Source: Candidatus Woesearchaeota archaeon (lineage in GTDB: Archaea > Nanobdellota > Nanobdellia > Woesearchaeales > UBA525). Taken from it: a stretch of 38,445 bases of DNA. Position 1 is the first letter of the stretch. Every line of letters begins with the position of its first letter. The notes under the pieces are model-generated. The model ran no database searches, was not told where the DNA came from, and saw nothing but the letters and a program-made list of their open reading frames with translations. The position numbers and the translations under genes are program-made. This document shows, piece after piece, positions 28,353-37,362 of the stretch. The stretch covers positions 1 to 38,445 of the forward strand of contig JAAOYH010000030.1 of NCBI GenBank assembly GCA_018221245.1. Direction: 5' to 3'.

Positions 28353-28382
28353 GGAATTTTCTCTTCACGCCCGGCGGGAGCA
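28353..28382 (+). repeat. 30-bp composite repeat, copy 1, ending in the tRNA-Glu 3' end
   Basis: GGAATTTTCTCTTCACGCCCGGCGGGAGCA; last 13 nt identical to tRNA-Glu 27865-27877, with matching GTTCT(G/C)GACG downstream. Confidence 0.9.
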
Positions 28383-28426
28383 GTTCTGGACGCTGTTGCC
28401 ATAAATAACCAAACATATATGAACCT

Positions 28427-29155
28427 GTGTTGGAGGCAAATGGTGTGGATATCGAGGCAGTAAAAAGGGATGTGGAGTACACCAAGACAAGATTCGAGAG
28501 AATGCTCCACAATCTCACTCTTCTTCATCAGCAGAAAATTATCATAGTGCAAGATATCAATAAATCCAATAATATACAAGAAAAGACCAATCTCATTAAA
28601 CGTCTTCATGATAGAATCGCAAGGGAGGAAAAATATGTCCGTCTACTGGGTAAAGGGCTAGCAAACCTTCTTAGTGATATAAAAAGTGCTTTCGACGAAT
28701 GCAGAAATATCCATAGGGCCTCTGATAAAGAAAGCCTTCTCCTTATAGTTAGTTTAGAGGGTCTATTGAAAAAGGAAGAAAAGGTGATTCTTTTCCTCCA
28801 AAATACGTTTGGTCAGATGGAAAAAAGGATTCAACGGGAAAAGAAATATGTCCATAGAGGGATCGGAGAATTTAACTCTGGTGATTATCAAAAGTTCTTT
28901 GAAGAGTTCGAGAAAGAGATCAAACTGGAAGCAGGGACATTCAAGATAAAAGATGAAATAACAAGAATTGTAGACAAAGGAGAGGAGGTCATACTGATTA
29001 GCAAGGTTGTGTCTAAGAAAGTAGATCGTGTGGTGGGCTTCGCGATAGCAGGAACAACAATCATCCTTGCCGGGTTAGCCCCTGAGCTACTTGGGTTCTT
29101 CGGGTCATTTCTTTTTACTATTGGTGGAATAACTATAGGGACCCGCGGCATTTGA
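28427..29155 (+). CDS. Coiled-coil protein with C-terminal TM segment(s)
   Basis: Long charged helical region and C-terminal VVGFAIAGTTIILAGLAPELLGFFGSFLFTIGGITIG; GTG start. Confidence 0.65.
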   Translation: MLEANGVDIEAVKRDVEYTKTRFERMLHNLTLLHQQKIIIVQDINKSNNIQEKTNLIKRLHDRIAREEKYVRLLGKGLANLLSDIKSAFDECRNIHRASDKESLLLIVSLEGLLKKEEKVILFLQNTFGQMEKRIQREKKYVHRGIGEFNSGDYQKFFEEFEKEIKLEAGTFKIKDEITRIVDKGEEVILISKVVSKKVDRVVGFAIAGTTIILAGLAPELLGFFGSFLFTIGGITIGTRGI

Positions 29156-29204
29156 ATTTTATTTCCAAGGCCCGGATAAATAATGTGGGGATTGCCCCTT
29201 TCCT

Positions 29205-29234
29205 GGAATTTTCTCCTCACGCCCGGCGGGAGCA
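29205..29234 (+). repeat. 30-bp composite repeat, copy 2
   Basis: GGAATTTTCTCCTCACGCCCGGCGGGAGCA, 29/30 identical to copy 1. Confidence 0.9.
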
Positions 29235-29235
29235 T

Positions 29236-29556
29236 CTACTCAGCGATAATGTTGTAGATATTCTCTTCCTTTTCTTCATCGCCGAGCTGCAGGATATAGG
29301 CGACCTCGTACTGTCCTGGCTCTAGAGCTTTCAGCGTGAAGATCTCTGGCCTCCTTCCACCTATGAGTGGGGTCCCGTCTTCTCCTGTAGGTAGTTCGCC
29401 CTTGACGCCGTCAAGAACATCAATTCCTTTGGGTGTGTGGAGATATCCGTGCAGGTGTGCAGCGCCCTTCTCAGTGATTTCAAATACCTCGCCGACCTTG
29501 ACTTCCAGTGTCTTTTCCGATAGTATTTCTCTTTCCATCATGGTTTTCCAGAACAC
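29236..29556 (-). CDS. Possible chagasin-like (I42) peptidase-inhibitor fold protein
   Basis: LEVKVGEVFEITEKGAAHLHGYL...GGRRPEIFTLKALEPGQYEVAYIL resembles I42 strand pattern; weak. Confidence 0.45.
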   Translation of the reverse strand: MFWKTMMEREILSEKTLEVKVGEVFEITEKGAAHLHGYLHTPKGIDVLDGVKGELPTGEDGTPLIGGRRPEIFTLKALEPGQYEVAYILQLGDEEKEENIYNIIAE

Positions 29557-29799
29557 GCAAATAAGTATTTATCGCTCAGCTTTTGGTAGGGGGAGCATCT
29601 CCCTATCATTTTGGCGATAGAACCTGTATTTTAGAACGCCGCTCTTGTCATGAACGACGGCGCATTATATTTAAATCTTATTAATGGAGGATTCTCATGC
29701 AGAATAATCATTTGAAAATGAATGGGTTGAAATTAGTCTTAGACTTGTAGTAGTTTTCAAGTAACAACTATTATATATCTTCATCATTAGGGGCGTTGC

Positions 29800-31701
29800 A
29801 TGGTAACAAAACACATTCTCACATTTGCGTTGTGCTTTTTGCTGGTTTTAGCAGCGTGCAATGACAGTAACGTAGCTGGTGAAGCAAAAGGGGGATCAAA
29901 AGGACCTCCTGGTGTAGACATTGCTCCCCCCTCGATAGAGTATGGGGAGTTTCAAATGAAACAGCACATTCGTGAAATGGTGTCTGGGACTCTAACTGCA
30001 AATGAGTTGCCTGGACTTGCGGATTATATCATAGCAGAAAAAAAATCATCCACAACATTCGGCCAGAGCCTTACTATTGGAGATGGTCTCCAACTCATTG
30101 CAGTGAACTATGTGGAGAATGAGGATGATACACTCGGAGATTTTTTTGTCGTTGATACAGGTTTGCCTTTCTTCTCTTGGGAAGGGACGTTTTCTCAGGC
30201 CTTGGCTGAGCCATATGAAGGCAAGTATATCCCGATTCTTGGCAAGGCATATAAGATATTTAGAGCCACATCTTTTGGGGAGGATGGTCTTTCTTTGGAA
30301 CTTATCCCTGCATCATCATTTGAGGGAAGCATGAAAGAAGGAGAAACAGACACATTTATTGTTGATGGATTAACAATGGAAGTAACGTTGGTGTTTGTTG
30401 AAACAAGCGGCACACCATACGCGAAATTTTCTGTCGACGGTGTTTTGACTGACAATATAGGGGTTGGAGATACAGATTTCTTATTGAATAGTCTCCAACT
30501 AGGAGTGTCTGACATCCAAGCGAAACGTAAGAGCAGCAGTGTAGATTTCTTTATATCAGGTCCAGGCGTAAAATTCACAGACACGAATACGGCTTCTAGT
30601 ACAAACGGAGGGAGCGTGGAAATTGGAGCAGAGAATATAGAAGATGCAACTGTGGAGCTGATAGTGGGTGCTTCTGGCATCACAGGCATTAAGTATGATC
30701 TCCAAGCAGATGCGAACGTTGGTTCCATACTCTATGTTGCTCCAGGACAGGGTGTCAAGGATTTTTTGGATGAGCCTGAAGGACTATTTGGGTTGGATGT
30801 TGTGTTTGAAAGTGTTGATAGTGTTGCATCCTCGAAGATTGAATTCGGAGCTTATGGGGATAATGAGTATGGACTCAAGGTGACAAACTCAAGAGGAAAG
30901 ATGTACTCAGCACCATTAGTGATAGCGCTCAATGAAACGATTAAATGGGGTGACGCAGACGATGACTTTTGGTTCACTGAGCCGTCATTTACATCAGGTC
31001 TCACGATTGATCTCTCAGGGAGTGATTTTTGGATATCAGACGATGATTACTTCGTTGTGAGTCGTGATGATGTAGGGCCCTCTGCAATCCTCCAATACGA
31101 TGACATTGACACAAGTGAACGTGTTATTTACTTCAACGATGCGGCAACAGGCGAAACAAAAAGCGTTAGCTATATTCTTGATGCAAACGACCCGGACATC
31201 CTGGGCTATACAAGGAACTTAGTCGTTGAAGGAAACACGTACGCGGTATGGGTTGCCAGTTCACAAGGGCATCCTTTGGCGATTGATCTAAATGGAGATG
31301 CTATGCTTTCTGGAGCAAATGTCGGCTTCACAGTGAACGGAGGAGGTGTTCTCAACTTTGGAGGATACCAGGCTGGAGATTCATTTGTTTACGGTGGATT
31401 GAACATGAGCCTCGCTACGAATTTTGAGTCAGGAACTGAAGTGTTGAATTGGCAGATATGGGCTGATTTTTTTGAGGTACGCTTAGGACACATAATGTAC
31501 TCAGGACCTTTCGCTGCTGACGCGGAGTCTAATAGGTTCCGCATGATTAACGACGACATGGATGACAACTGGGACAGGGGTAGAACCGATTATGGTGCTC
31601 TTGTAGAATACTACAATCCCCGTACTGCTACACCTGAAGAGCTTTTCATCACTTACCCTGAAAACAGCGTTGAAACCAACATTCTCGTGAAGCTTGGCTG
31701 A
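29800..31701 (+). CDS. Large secreted lipoprotein, S-layer-like
   Basis: Signal peptide with lipobox LVLAAC; long Asp/Gly/Ser-rich beta-strand sequence; AKFSVDGVLTDNIGVGDT resembles archaeal S-layer-like proteins. Confidence 0.65.
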   Translation: MVTKHILTFALCFLLVLAACNDSNVAGEAKGGSKGPPGVDIAPPSIEYGEFQMKQHIREMVSGTLTANELPGLADYIIAEKKSSTTFGQSLTIGDGLQLIAVNYVENEDDTLGDFFVVDTGLPFFSWEGTFSQALAEPYEGKYIPILGKAYKIFRATSFGEDGLSLELIPASSFEGSMKEGETDTFIVDGLTMEVTLVFVETSGTPYAKFSVDGVLTDNIGVGDTDFLLNSLQLGVSDIQAKRKSSSVDFFISGPGVKFTDTNTASSTNGGSVEIGAENIEDATVELIVGASGITGIKYDLQADANVGSILYVAPGQGVKDFLDEPEGLFGLDVVFESVDSVASSKIEFGAYGDNEYGLKVTNSRGKMYSAPLVIALNETIKWGDADDDFWFTEPSFTSGLTIDLSGSDFWISDDDYFVVSRDDVGPSAILQYDDIDTSERVIYFNDAATGETKSVSYILDANDPDILGYTRNLVVEGNTYAVWVASSQGHPLAIDLNGDAMLSGANVGFTVNGGGVLNFGGYQAGDSFVYGGLNMSLATNFESGTEVLNWQIWADFFEVRLGHIMYSGPFAADAESNRFRMINDDMDDNWDRGRTDYGALVEYYNPRTATPEELFITYPENSVETNILVKLG

Positions 31702-31732
31702 TTTTTTTTTTTTTTATTTTTTTTTTTATTTT
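31702..31732 (+). terminator. Poly(T) tract, likely archaeal transcription terminator
   Basis: T14-A-T11-A-T4 directly after the stop codon of the lipoprotein gene. Confidence 0.8.
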
Positions 31733-31798
31733 GTGTGTGGGCATAACAATCTGTTTTATAAATGAAAGTCAGTTCTGCTTTTTAAAAGAGTGATTCTC

Positions 31799-33067
31799 AT
31801 GCAGAATGTCTTTGAAAACATGTCGGAGCCCTTGAAGAGGGCCATAGATATGCAGGGCTATAAGGAGCCCACAGCTATTCAGGAACAGGCAATCCCTAAA
31901 GTTTTAGTGGGAAAAGATGTACTGGGCATTGCTCAGACAGGGACTGGAAAAACAGCAGCCTTTGTCCTGCCTATGCTACAAAGAATGATTCTTGACCCTA
32001 GACGGGGAATCCGATCGTTAATCCTCTGTCCGACAAGAGAGTTGGCAATGCAGGTAGCGGAAGAGATAAAGATATTCGCCAAGAATACAAGAATAAAGCA
32101 CGTCGCAGTATATGGTGGTGTAAAACAAGGCCCTCAAGTCACTGCACTTAAGCAGGGAGTAGACATTCTCGTAGCAACGCCAGGAAGATTAATGGATCTC
32201 CACCAGCAGGGCCATGTCAACCTTGGAAAGGTCGAATTCTTCGTCCTGGATGAGGCTGATAGAATGCTTGACATGGGTTTCATTCCCGACATAAAGAAAA
32301 TCTCTAATCTTATCCCTAAAAATCGACAGACTCTTTACTTTTCAGCGACTATGTCTAACATGGTATCCAAACTAGCTAACTCGTTATTGAAAGATCCTGT
32401 CAGGGTTGAAGTGACTCCACAGGCAACTCCTGTTGAGAAGATTGAGCAAAGAGTCCTGTTTGTCGACCACGCAGACAAGTTTGATCTGTTGCTTTATCTT
32501 CTAGAACACGATTATTTGGAGAAAGTTCTCATCTTTAACAAAACAAAGCGCGGAGCAGACAAGATTTGCAGGAAACTAAAGCAAAAAAACGTTTCTGCCC
32601 AACAGATTCACGGGGACAGGACGCAAAATCAGAGGACTCAGGCATTGAAGGCCTTTTCTTCAGGTAAAGTACGTTGTCTTGTAGCTACAGACGTCGCGGC
32701 TAGAGGCATTGACATTGATGATATTAGCCACGTGATAAATTTCGATCTTCCACGAGAGGCCGAGAACTACGTTCACAGGATTGGTCGTACCGCGAGAGCT
32801 GGGGCTGAAGGAACTGCTTATTCATTCTGTACTGCGGACGACAAACCTCTGTTACTAGCCATTCATAAGGTGCTGAAGAAAGAGTTAATCACTCTAGAGC
32901 ACAAGTTCCACTCAGAAAAAGCCTCAAAAAGCACAGTAAAGAGTGAAAAAAAGGAATCTAAACGTTTCTCTAAGAACAGAAGGAGTGGCCCTAGAGGCAA
33001 AGGTGCCTCAAAGAGAAAACCTAAGGGTGGTTTCCACAAGTTCAAGCGTCGCGGCAGAAAACGATAA
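31799..33067 (+). CDS. DEAD-box RNA helicase with basic C-terminal tail
   Basis: AQTGTGKTAAF, DEAD, SAT, VHRIGRTARAG; Lys/Arg-rich tail. Confidence 0.96.
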   Translation: MQNVFENMSEPLKRAIDMQGYKEPTAIQEQAIPKVLVGKDVLGIAQTGTGKTAAFVLPMLQRMILDPRRGIRSLILCPTRELAMQVAEEIKIFAKNTRIKHVAVYGGVKQGPQVTALKQGVDILVATPGRLMDLHQQGHVNLGKVEFFVLDEADRMLDMGFIPDIKKISNLIPKNRQTLYFSATMSNMVSKLANSLLKDPVRVEVTPQATPVEKIEQRVLFVDHADKFDLLLYLLEHDYLEKVLIFNKTKRGADKICRKLKQKNVSAQQIHGDRTQNQRTQALKAFSSGKVRCLVATDVAARGIDIDDISHVINFDLPREAENYVHRIGRTARAGAEGTAYSFCTADDKPLLLAIHKVLKKELITLEHKFHSEKASKSTVKSEKKESKRFSKNRRSGPRGKGASKRKPKGGFHKFKRRGRKR

Positions 33068-33108
33068 TCTCCGAAAAGTAATTATACTTCATTCACTCGC
33101 CAGTGAGT

Positions 33109-33504
33109 ATGGGACACCCGCTCATCGACAAAATCATCAATGACGGCATAGATTCTGTAAATGTAGATATGCTCTCCGACCAGCTCAGATTCGACCTAAT
33201 GTCTGAGGCTGGAAAGAAACTCCTGCACATGGGTCGTTTGAGAGAGTCCGCGGATGCTTTTGCCATCGGTGGCAACCAGGAGCAGCTCATGGAGCAGGGA
33301 AGATGGTTTCTCGACCAGAGACGCTATGGCCCTGCAGCATTGTTCTTACGTCACGCAGCACATCCTGACATGCTGATGGAGCTCGCCCAGAAGTGTCTCG
33401 CTGCTGGACATGTCGAGGAGGCAGCGGCTGTGTACGAGTCTCTAGGCGACGAGACAATGGCTCAGTTCATCAAGTCGAACTTCACTCAGACGCAGAGCCC
33501 TTAG
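33109..33504 (+). CDS. Hypothetical helical (TPR-like) protein
   Basis: GRLRESADAFAIGGNQEQLMEQGRWFLDQRRYGPAALFLRHA...AAGHVEEAAAVYESLGD. Confidence 0.6.
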   Translation: MGHPLIDKIINDGIDSVNVDMLSDQLRFDLMSEAGKKLLHMGRLRESADAFAIGGNQEQLMEQGRWFLDQRRYGPAALFLRHAAHPDMLMELAQKCLAAGHVEEAAAVYESLGDETMAQFIKSNFTQTQSP

Positions 33505-33859
33505 TTGCATCAATAATAGGTTTTTGAGTTTCGTACTGATCCCTCAAGTGTTTAACATTCTTTTCTGCGAACTTCAGAAGCTCTTCGAAGAATTCAGGAT
33601 TATCAATCATGAGGTTCATGCAGTCGTGGGCCCATGAATTCATCTCGTAAAGGGAGTTCCCCATATGAACATACATTGTGTGGTCGTCAGCGTGTCTTGT
33701 CTTCTGAACCTTAACCAAGTTGAGATGGGTTCCATGGCCAAAACTCTCTACCTTTTGCAAAAGTCCAAAGTCGTGTAACTTCTTGCAGAATTCATCAGAC
33801 TCCTCTAGAATATTGTCGATTCCATCATTGTATATTGTAAATGTGGTTAGGTATCCCAT
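33482..33859 (-). CDS. Hypothetical protein (125 aa)
   Basis: Complete ORF, convergent 23-nt overlap with upstream gene. Confidence 0.65.
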   Translation of the reverse strand: MGYLTTFTIYNDGIDNILEESDEFCKKLHDFGLLQKVESFGHGTHLNLVKVQKTRHADDHTMYVHMGNSLYEMNSWAHDCMNLMIDNPEFFEELLKFAEKNVKHLRDQYETQKPIIDATKGSASE

Positions 33860-33936
33860 TAGAAACAGGATTCAGTTCAGATTAATAACTTCTCCGTAAC
33901 TTTTATAAACACTTCTTGAATCTCATGCACTAACTT

Positions 33937-33953
33937 ACTCCTTAGGGAGGAGT
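33937..33953 (+). promoter_or_regulatory. RBS-sequestering hairpin in the L1-L10-L12 leader
   Basis: ACTCCT-TAGGG-AGGAGT perfect 6-bp stem containing the SD, just upstream of ATG 33961. Confidence 0.55.
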
Positions 33954-33960
33954 CACGCAC

Positions 33961-34608
33961 ATGGCGCTCGACGAAAAAAAACTAAAAGAAGCTGTACAGT
34001 CACTGCACAAGCACAAAGTGAAGTTCTCACAATCGTACGATCTCCTGGTCAGCCTGAAAGATCTAAACCTGAAGAACCCAGACGATCAGGTAGAATTCTT
34101 TACACAATTACCAGTAAGTCCTGGTAAGAAAATCTCAGTATGTGCTCTCGTAGGTCCAGAAATGGTCGACGAAGCAAAATCTGCGATGGACAAAGTAGTC
34201 CGCCAGTCAGAGTTCGGAAAGCTCCAGAAGACGGACGTGAAGAAGCTCGCGAAAGAGTATGACTACTTTGTAGGACAAGCCAATATAATGCCTAAGATTG
34301 CGCAGTCTTTCGGCCGTGTCCTAGGTCCCAAGGGCAAGATGCCAAACCCTAAAGCAGGATGCATTGTCCCGCCTAAGGCACCCTTGAAACCTCTTGTGGA
34401 CAGGCTCCAGAAAACTGTCAAGATATCTGCAAGGAAAATTCCTAATATCCAAATCAGAGTCGCCAGCCAGGCGATGAAGGAAGAGGAGGTCGTTAAAAAC
34501 GTCCTTACAGTCTACGACCAGATAGTCCATCACCTCCCTAGAGAAGAGAACAACGTGCGTTCCGTGTTCCTAAAGGTCACGATGAGCGCGCCGGTGAAAC
34601 TCAAATGA
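33961..34608 (+). CDS. rpl1: 50S ribosomal protein L1
   Basis: GRVLGPKGKMPNPKAGCIVPP; operon with L10 and L12. Confidence 0.96.
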   Translation: MALDEKKLKEAVQSLHKHKVKFSQSYDLLVSLKDLNLKNPDDQVEFFTQLPVSPGKKISVCALVGPEMVDEAKSAMDKVVRQSEFGKLQKTDVKKLAKEYDYFVGQANIMPKIAQSFGRVLGPKGKMPNPKAGCIVPPKAPLKPLVDRLQKTVKISARKIPNIQIRVASQAMKEEEVVKNVLTVYDQIVHHLPREENNVRSVFLKVTMSAPVKLK

Positions 34609-35648
34609 TCAACTACAAGCCACACGTCAGCGAGGTCAAGGAGGCCACCGTGAAGCAGCTTGTGAAACAGCTCGATGAGGCACCAATCATAGGCATCCTC
34701 AACATGGAGAGCCTTCCTGCAAAGAACCTCGCGAGGATGAGAAAATCACTCCGTGACAAAGTAGAGATAGTCATGGCTAAACGTAGGCTCATCAAGATAG
34801 CTCTAGGAAAGAGCAAGAAACAAGGTATTGATCAGCTAGACCCTTACCTTACAGGTATGCCTGCTCTCTTATTCACAAAGGACAACCCTTTCACACTATT
34901 CAAGATAATCAAGAAGAACCAGAGCCCCGCTCCAATTAAGGCAGGTCAGGAAGCGCCAAAGGATCTTGTGATCCCTGCAGGCCCAACCCAGTTTCCTCCC
35001 GGACCGATTATCGGTGAGCTTGGCGGCATGGGAATCAAGGCAGGCATCCAGGATGGCAAGGTAGTCATCAAGGAAGATGCAACAATTCTCAAGGAAGGGG
35101 AATTGGCGGACGTCGAGAAAGCAGGATTCTGCGCGAAGATGGGTATGGAGCCCATGCGTATCGGGCTTACGCTCACGGCAGTCTTCGAGAACGGGGAGAT
35201 ACTAACCTCGAAGGTCCTAGACATAGACGAAGACAAGTTCATGCAGGACATCGCGACCGCAGCATCCCAGGCAAGTAACCTAGCGTACGAAATCATGTAC
35301 ACAACATCAGACAATATTATCATGTTCATCCAGAAGGCACATGTTGAGGCAGAGAACCTCTCCTACGAGGCAGAGGTGCTCACAGACAGCAACACATCAA
35401 GACTACTGGCAAAGGCGGATGCGCAGGCGGCCACGCTGAAGAGCAAGGTTCCCGACGCACCTGTAAAGGAAAAACCAAAGGAGACTCCTGAGGAGAAACC
35501 TGCTGAGCCAACAGAGAAACCTGCAGAAGAACCAAAAACAGAGCAGGAAGAAAAGAAAGAGGAAACTAAGGAAGAGCCGAAGGCAGAAGAAGTGGCTGAA
35601 AAGCCAGCCGAGACAGAACCAGAAGGAGAGAAATCAGAATCACAATAG
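34605..35648 (+). CDS. rpl10: 50S ribosomal protein L10 (acidic P0)
   Basis: [40 protein letters not shown], acidic C-terminal extension. Confidence 0.95.
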   Translation: MINYKPHVSEVKEATVKQLVKQLDEAPIIGILNMESLPAKNLARMRKSLRDKVEIVMAKRRLIKIALGKSKKQGIDQLDPYLTGMPALLFTKDNPFTLFKIIKKNQSPAPIKAGQEAPKDLVIPAGPTQFPPGPIIGELGGMGIKAGIQDGKVVIKEDATILKEGELADVEKAGFCAKMGMEPMRIGLTLTAVFENGEILTSKVLDIDEDKFMQDIATAASQASNLAYEIMYTTSDNIIMFIQKAHVEAENLSYEAEVLTDSNTSRLLAKADAQAATLKSKVPDAPVKEKPKETPEEKPAEPTEKPAEEPKTEQEEKKEETKEEPKAEEVAEKPAETEPEGEKSESQ

Positions 35649-35659
35649 GAGGCGAACCC

Positions 35660-35974
35660 ATGGAATACATTTACACAGCACTACTCTTGCACAAAGCAGG
35701 GCAAGAGGTATCCGAAACCAATGTCAAAAAAGTCCTTGAAGCAGCAGGTGTTAAAGCAGACGATGGCCGAATCAAAGCCCTAATGGCAGCGCTAGATGGC
35801 GTCAACATTGAGGATGCGATCGCGACCGCGGCTCCAGCAGCCGCTGCACCAGCTCCTGCCGCAGCAGGTGGCGGAGACGCTCCTGCAGCAGAGGCCAAGG
35901 AAGAGAAGAAAGAGGAAGAGGAGAAAGTGAGCGAAGAAGAGGCCGCAGCAGGTCTTGGCGCGCTCTTCGGCTAA
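35660..35974 (+). CDS. rpl12: 50S ribosomal protein L12 (P1)
   Basis: [45 protein letters not shown], Ala-rich hinge, acidic end with ...GLGALFG. Confidence 0.96.
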   Translation: MEYIYTALLLHKAGQEVSETNVKKVLEAAGVKADDGRIKALMAALDGVNIEDAIATAAPAAAAPAPAAAGGGDAPAAEAKEEKKEEEEKVSEEEAAAGLGALFG

Positions 35975-36021
35975 GCCGGACCTTTTCTCATCCTTTTTTT
36001 CCATTTATTATAGGTGGTTGA

Positions 36022-36957
36022 ATGCCAAAGAAAGAAGTTCCAGAAAAGAAGGTCAAGAAGCCTTCTAAGAAGAAGGATTCTAAAGAGAAAACTTCAAAGA
36101 AGCCTGAGCTGACCCCTGAGCAGCTGAAAGCGAAGCTCAAGGATCTGAACGAGAAGAAAGAAGAGGCGTTCAGGAAGAAGCAGGAGCTTGGCACCCAGAT
36201 AGCAGAGAAGATTCGCGCTATAAACCAACTTAAGATAACAAGGAATGGGCTCACCCGACAGGTACGAGAGATAAAAAAGGATCGTGATAAGCTCAATACG
36301 CAGATTACAGAGAGAATTGAAGAGATTAAGAAGACTCGGCCCAAGAAGGAGAAGGCAGCAGGGTCTATGCCTATGGATCCACGAGGCAGGCCACTAAGGC
36401 CGCACATGATTCAGAAACAGATTAAGGACCTAGAGACCAAAGTAGAGACAATTCCTATGAGCTTTGGTGCTGAGCAGAAAGTTATGAAGACCCTCAAGAT
36501 TCTCCAGAAACAGCTCAACCAGATAAAGGAGGTCTCAGGGCTATCTGCGGAGACTTCTGCTAAGAGCAAGGAGATTGATGTTCTCAAGAAGGATGCAAAC
36601 GCACTCCACGCAAAAGTCACGGAGCTGGCGAAGCAATCACAGGATTATCATGAGAAGATGCTCTTGTTGGGGAAAGAAATTGACGAACTGAAGGCCAACG
36701 AGGACAAGGTCTACCAGGACTTCCTAAAACACAAGCAAGAATATGTGGAGCTTTCAGGAGATATTACAGACGTCCGTGAAGAGGAGCGTAAGGAGCGCGC
36801 GAAGAAACGCGAACAATCTATGAATGCTCGCAGGAAAAAGCAAGAAGCAGAACAGAAGACCCTCAAGGAGCGCGCGAAAGAGGCAGAATCCAAGATGGTG
36901 AAAGGTCAGAAGCTTACCACAGAGGATCTTCTTGCACTCCAAGGCGTCAAGGATTAA
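36022..36957 (+). CDS. Coiled-coil protein, COG1340-like
   Basis: Nearly continuous charged heptads; LTPEQLKAKLKDLNEKKEEAFRKKQELGTQIAEKI...RDKLNTQI. Confidence 0.7.
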   Translation: MPKKEVPEKKVKKPSKKKDSKEKTSKKPELTPEQLKAKLKDLNEKKEEAFRKKQELGTQIAEKIRAINQLKITRNGLTRQVREIKKDRDKLNTQITERIEEIKKTRPKKEKAAGSMPMDPRGRPLRPHMIQKQIKDLETKVETIPMSFGAEQKVMKTLKILQKQLNQIKEVSGLSAETSAKSKEIDVLKKDANALHAKVTELAKQSQDYHEKMLLLGKEIDELKANEDKVYQDFLKHKQEYVELSGDITDVREEERKERAKKREQSMNARRKKQEAEQKTLKERAKEAESKMVKGQKLTTEDLLALQGVKD

Positions 36958-36984
36958 TAACATTTATAACACGGTGTTTCCGTG

Positions 36985-37362
36985 ATGAGTTCTATGGCGA
37001 AGAAGAAGCAAGGTGGTCTTTCCTCTATGCTATCTGGGTTGACTGAGCTCCTTTTCTCGAGCGTGGTGACCAAGGTAGAGGGTGAGGCAGACGTGCTAAT
37101 CCATAAAGTAGAGACGAAAGTAGACAACATCATCAAGAAGATTGATGTCAGGATAAAGCAGCATCACCAAAAGATGATGATAGACTTGCAAATATCTGCT
37201 CTGAATGGTGTCGCGTGGCTGTTTATGCTGTTTGCAATATTTTTCTATATGACTGAGTTCGTAGGATATTCAAGACACGCATCTTTCTTTGTGTTAGGCG
37301 CAATCCTGCTCGTATTTAGCTTATATCTCAAGTACAGAATGTTAAAAATGAGGGTGGTATGA
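36985..37362 (+). CDS. Small two-TM membrane protein
   Basis: Two adjacent C-terminal TM segments after an amphipathic N-terminus; 4-nt overlap with next gene. Confidence 0.7.
   Translation: MSSMAKKKQGGLSSMLSGLTELLFSSVVTKVEGEADVLIHKVETKVDNIIKKIDVRIKQHHQKMMIDLQISALNGVAWLFMLFAIFFYMTEFVGYSRHASFFVLGAILLVFSLYLKYRMLKMRVV

Noticed and set aside
27803-29600. True integron cassette array
   Set aside because: No IntI or attC-like folded sites seen; the repeat is better explained by the tRNA-Glu 3' end, though an integrase in trans cannot be excluded.
31702-31732. Poly(T) tract as assembly artefact or novel element
   Set aside because: Position immediately after a stop codon fits an archaeal T-rich terminator.
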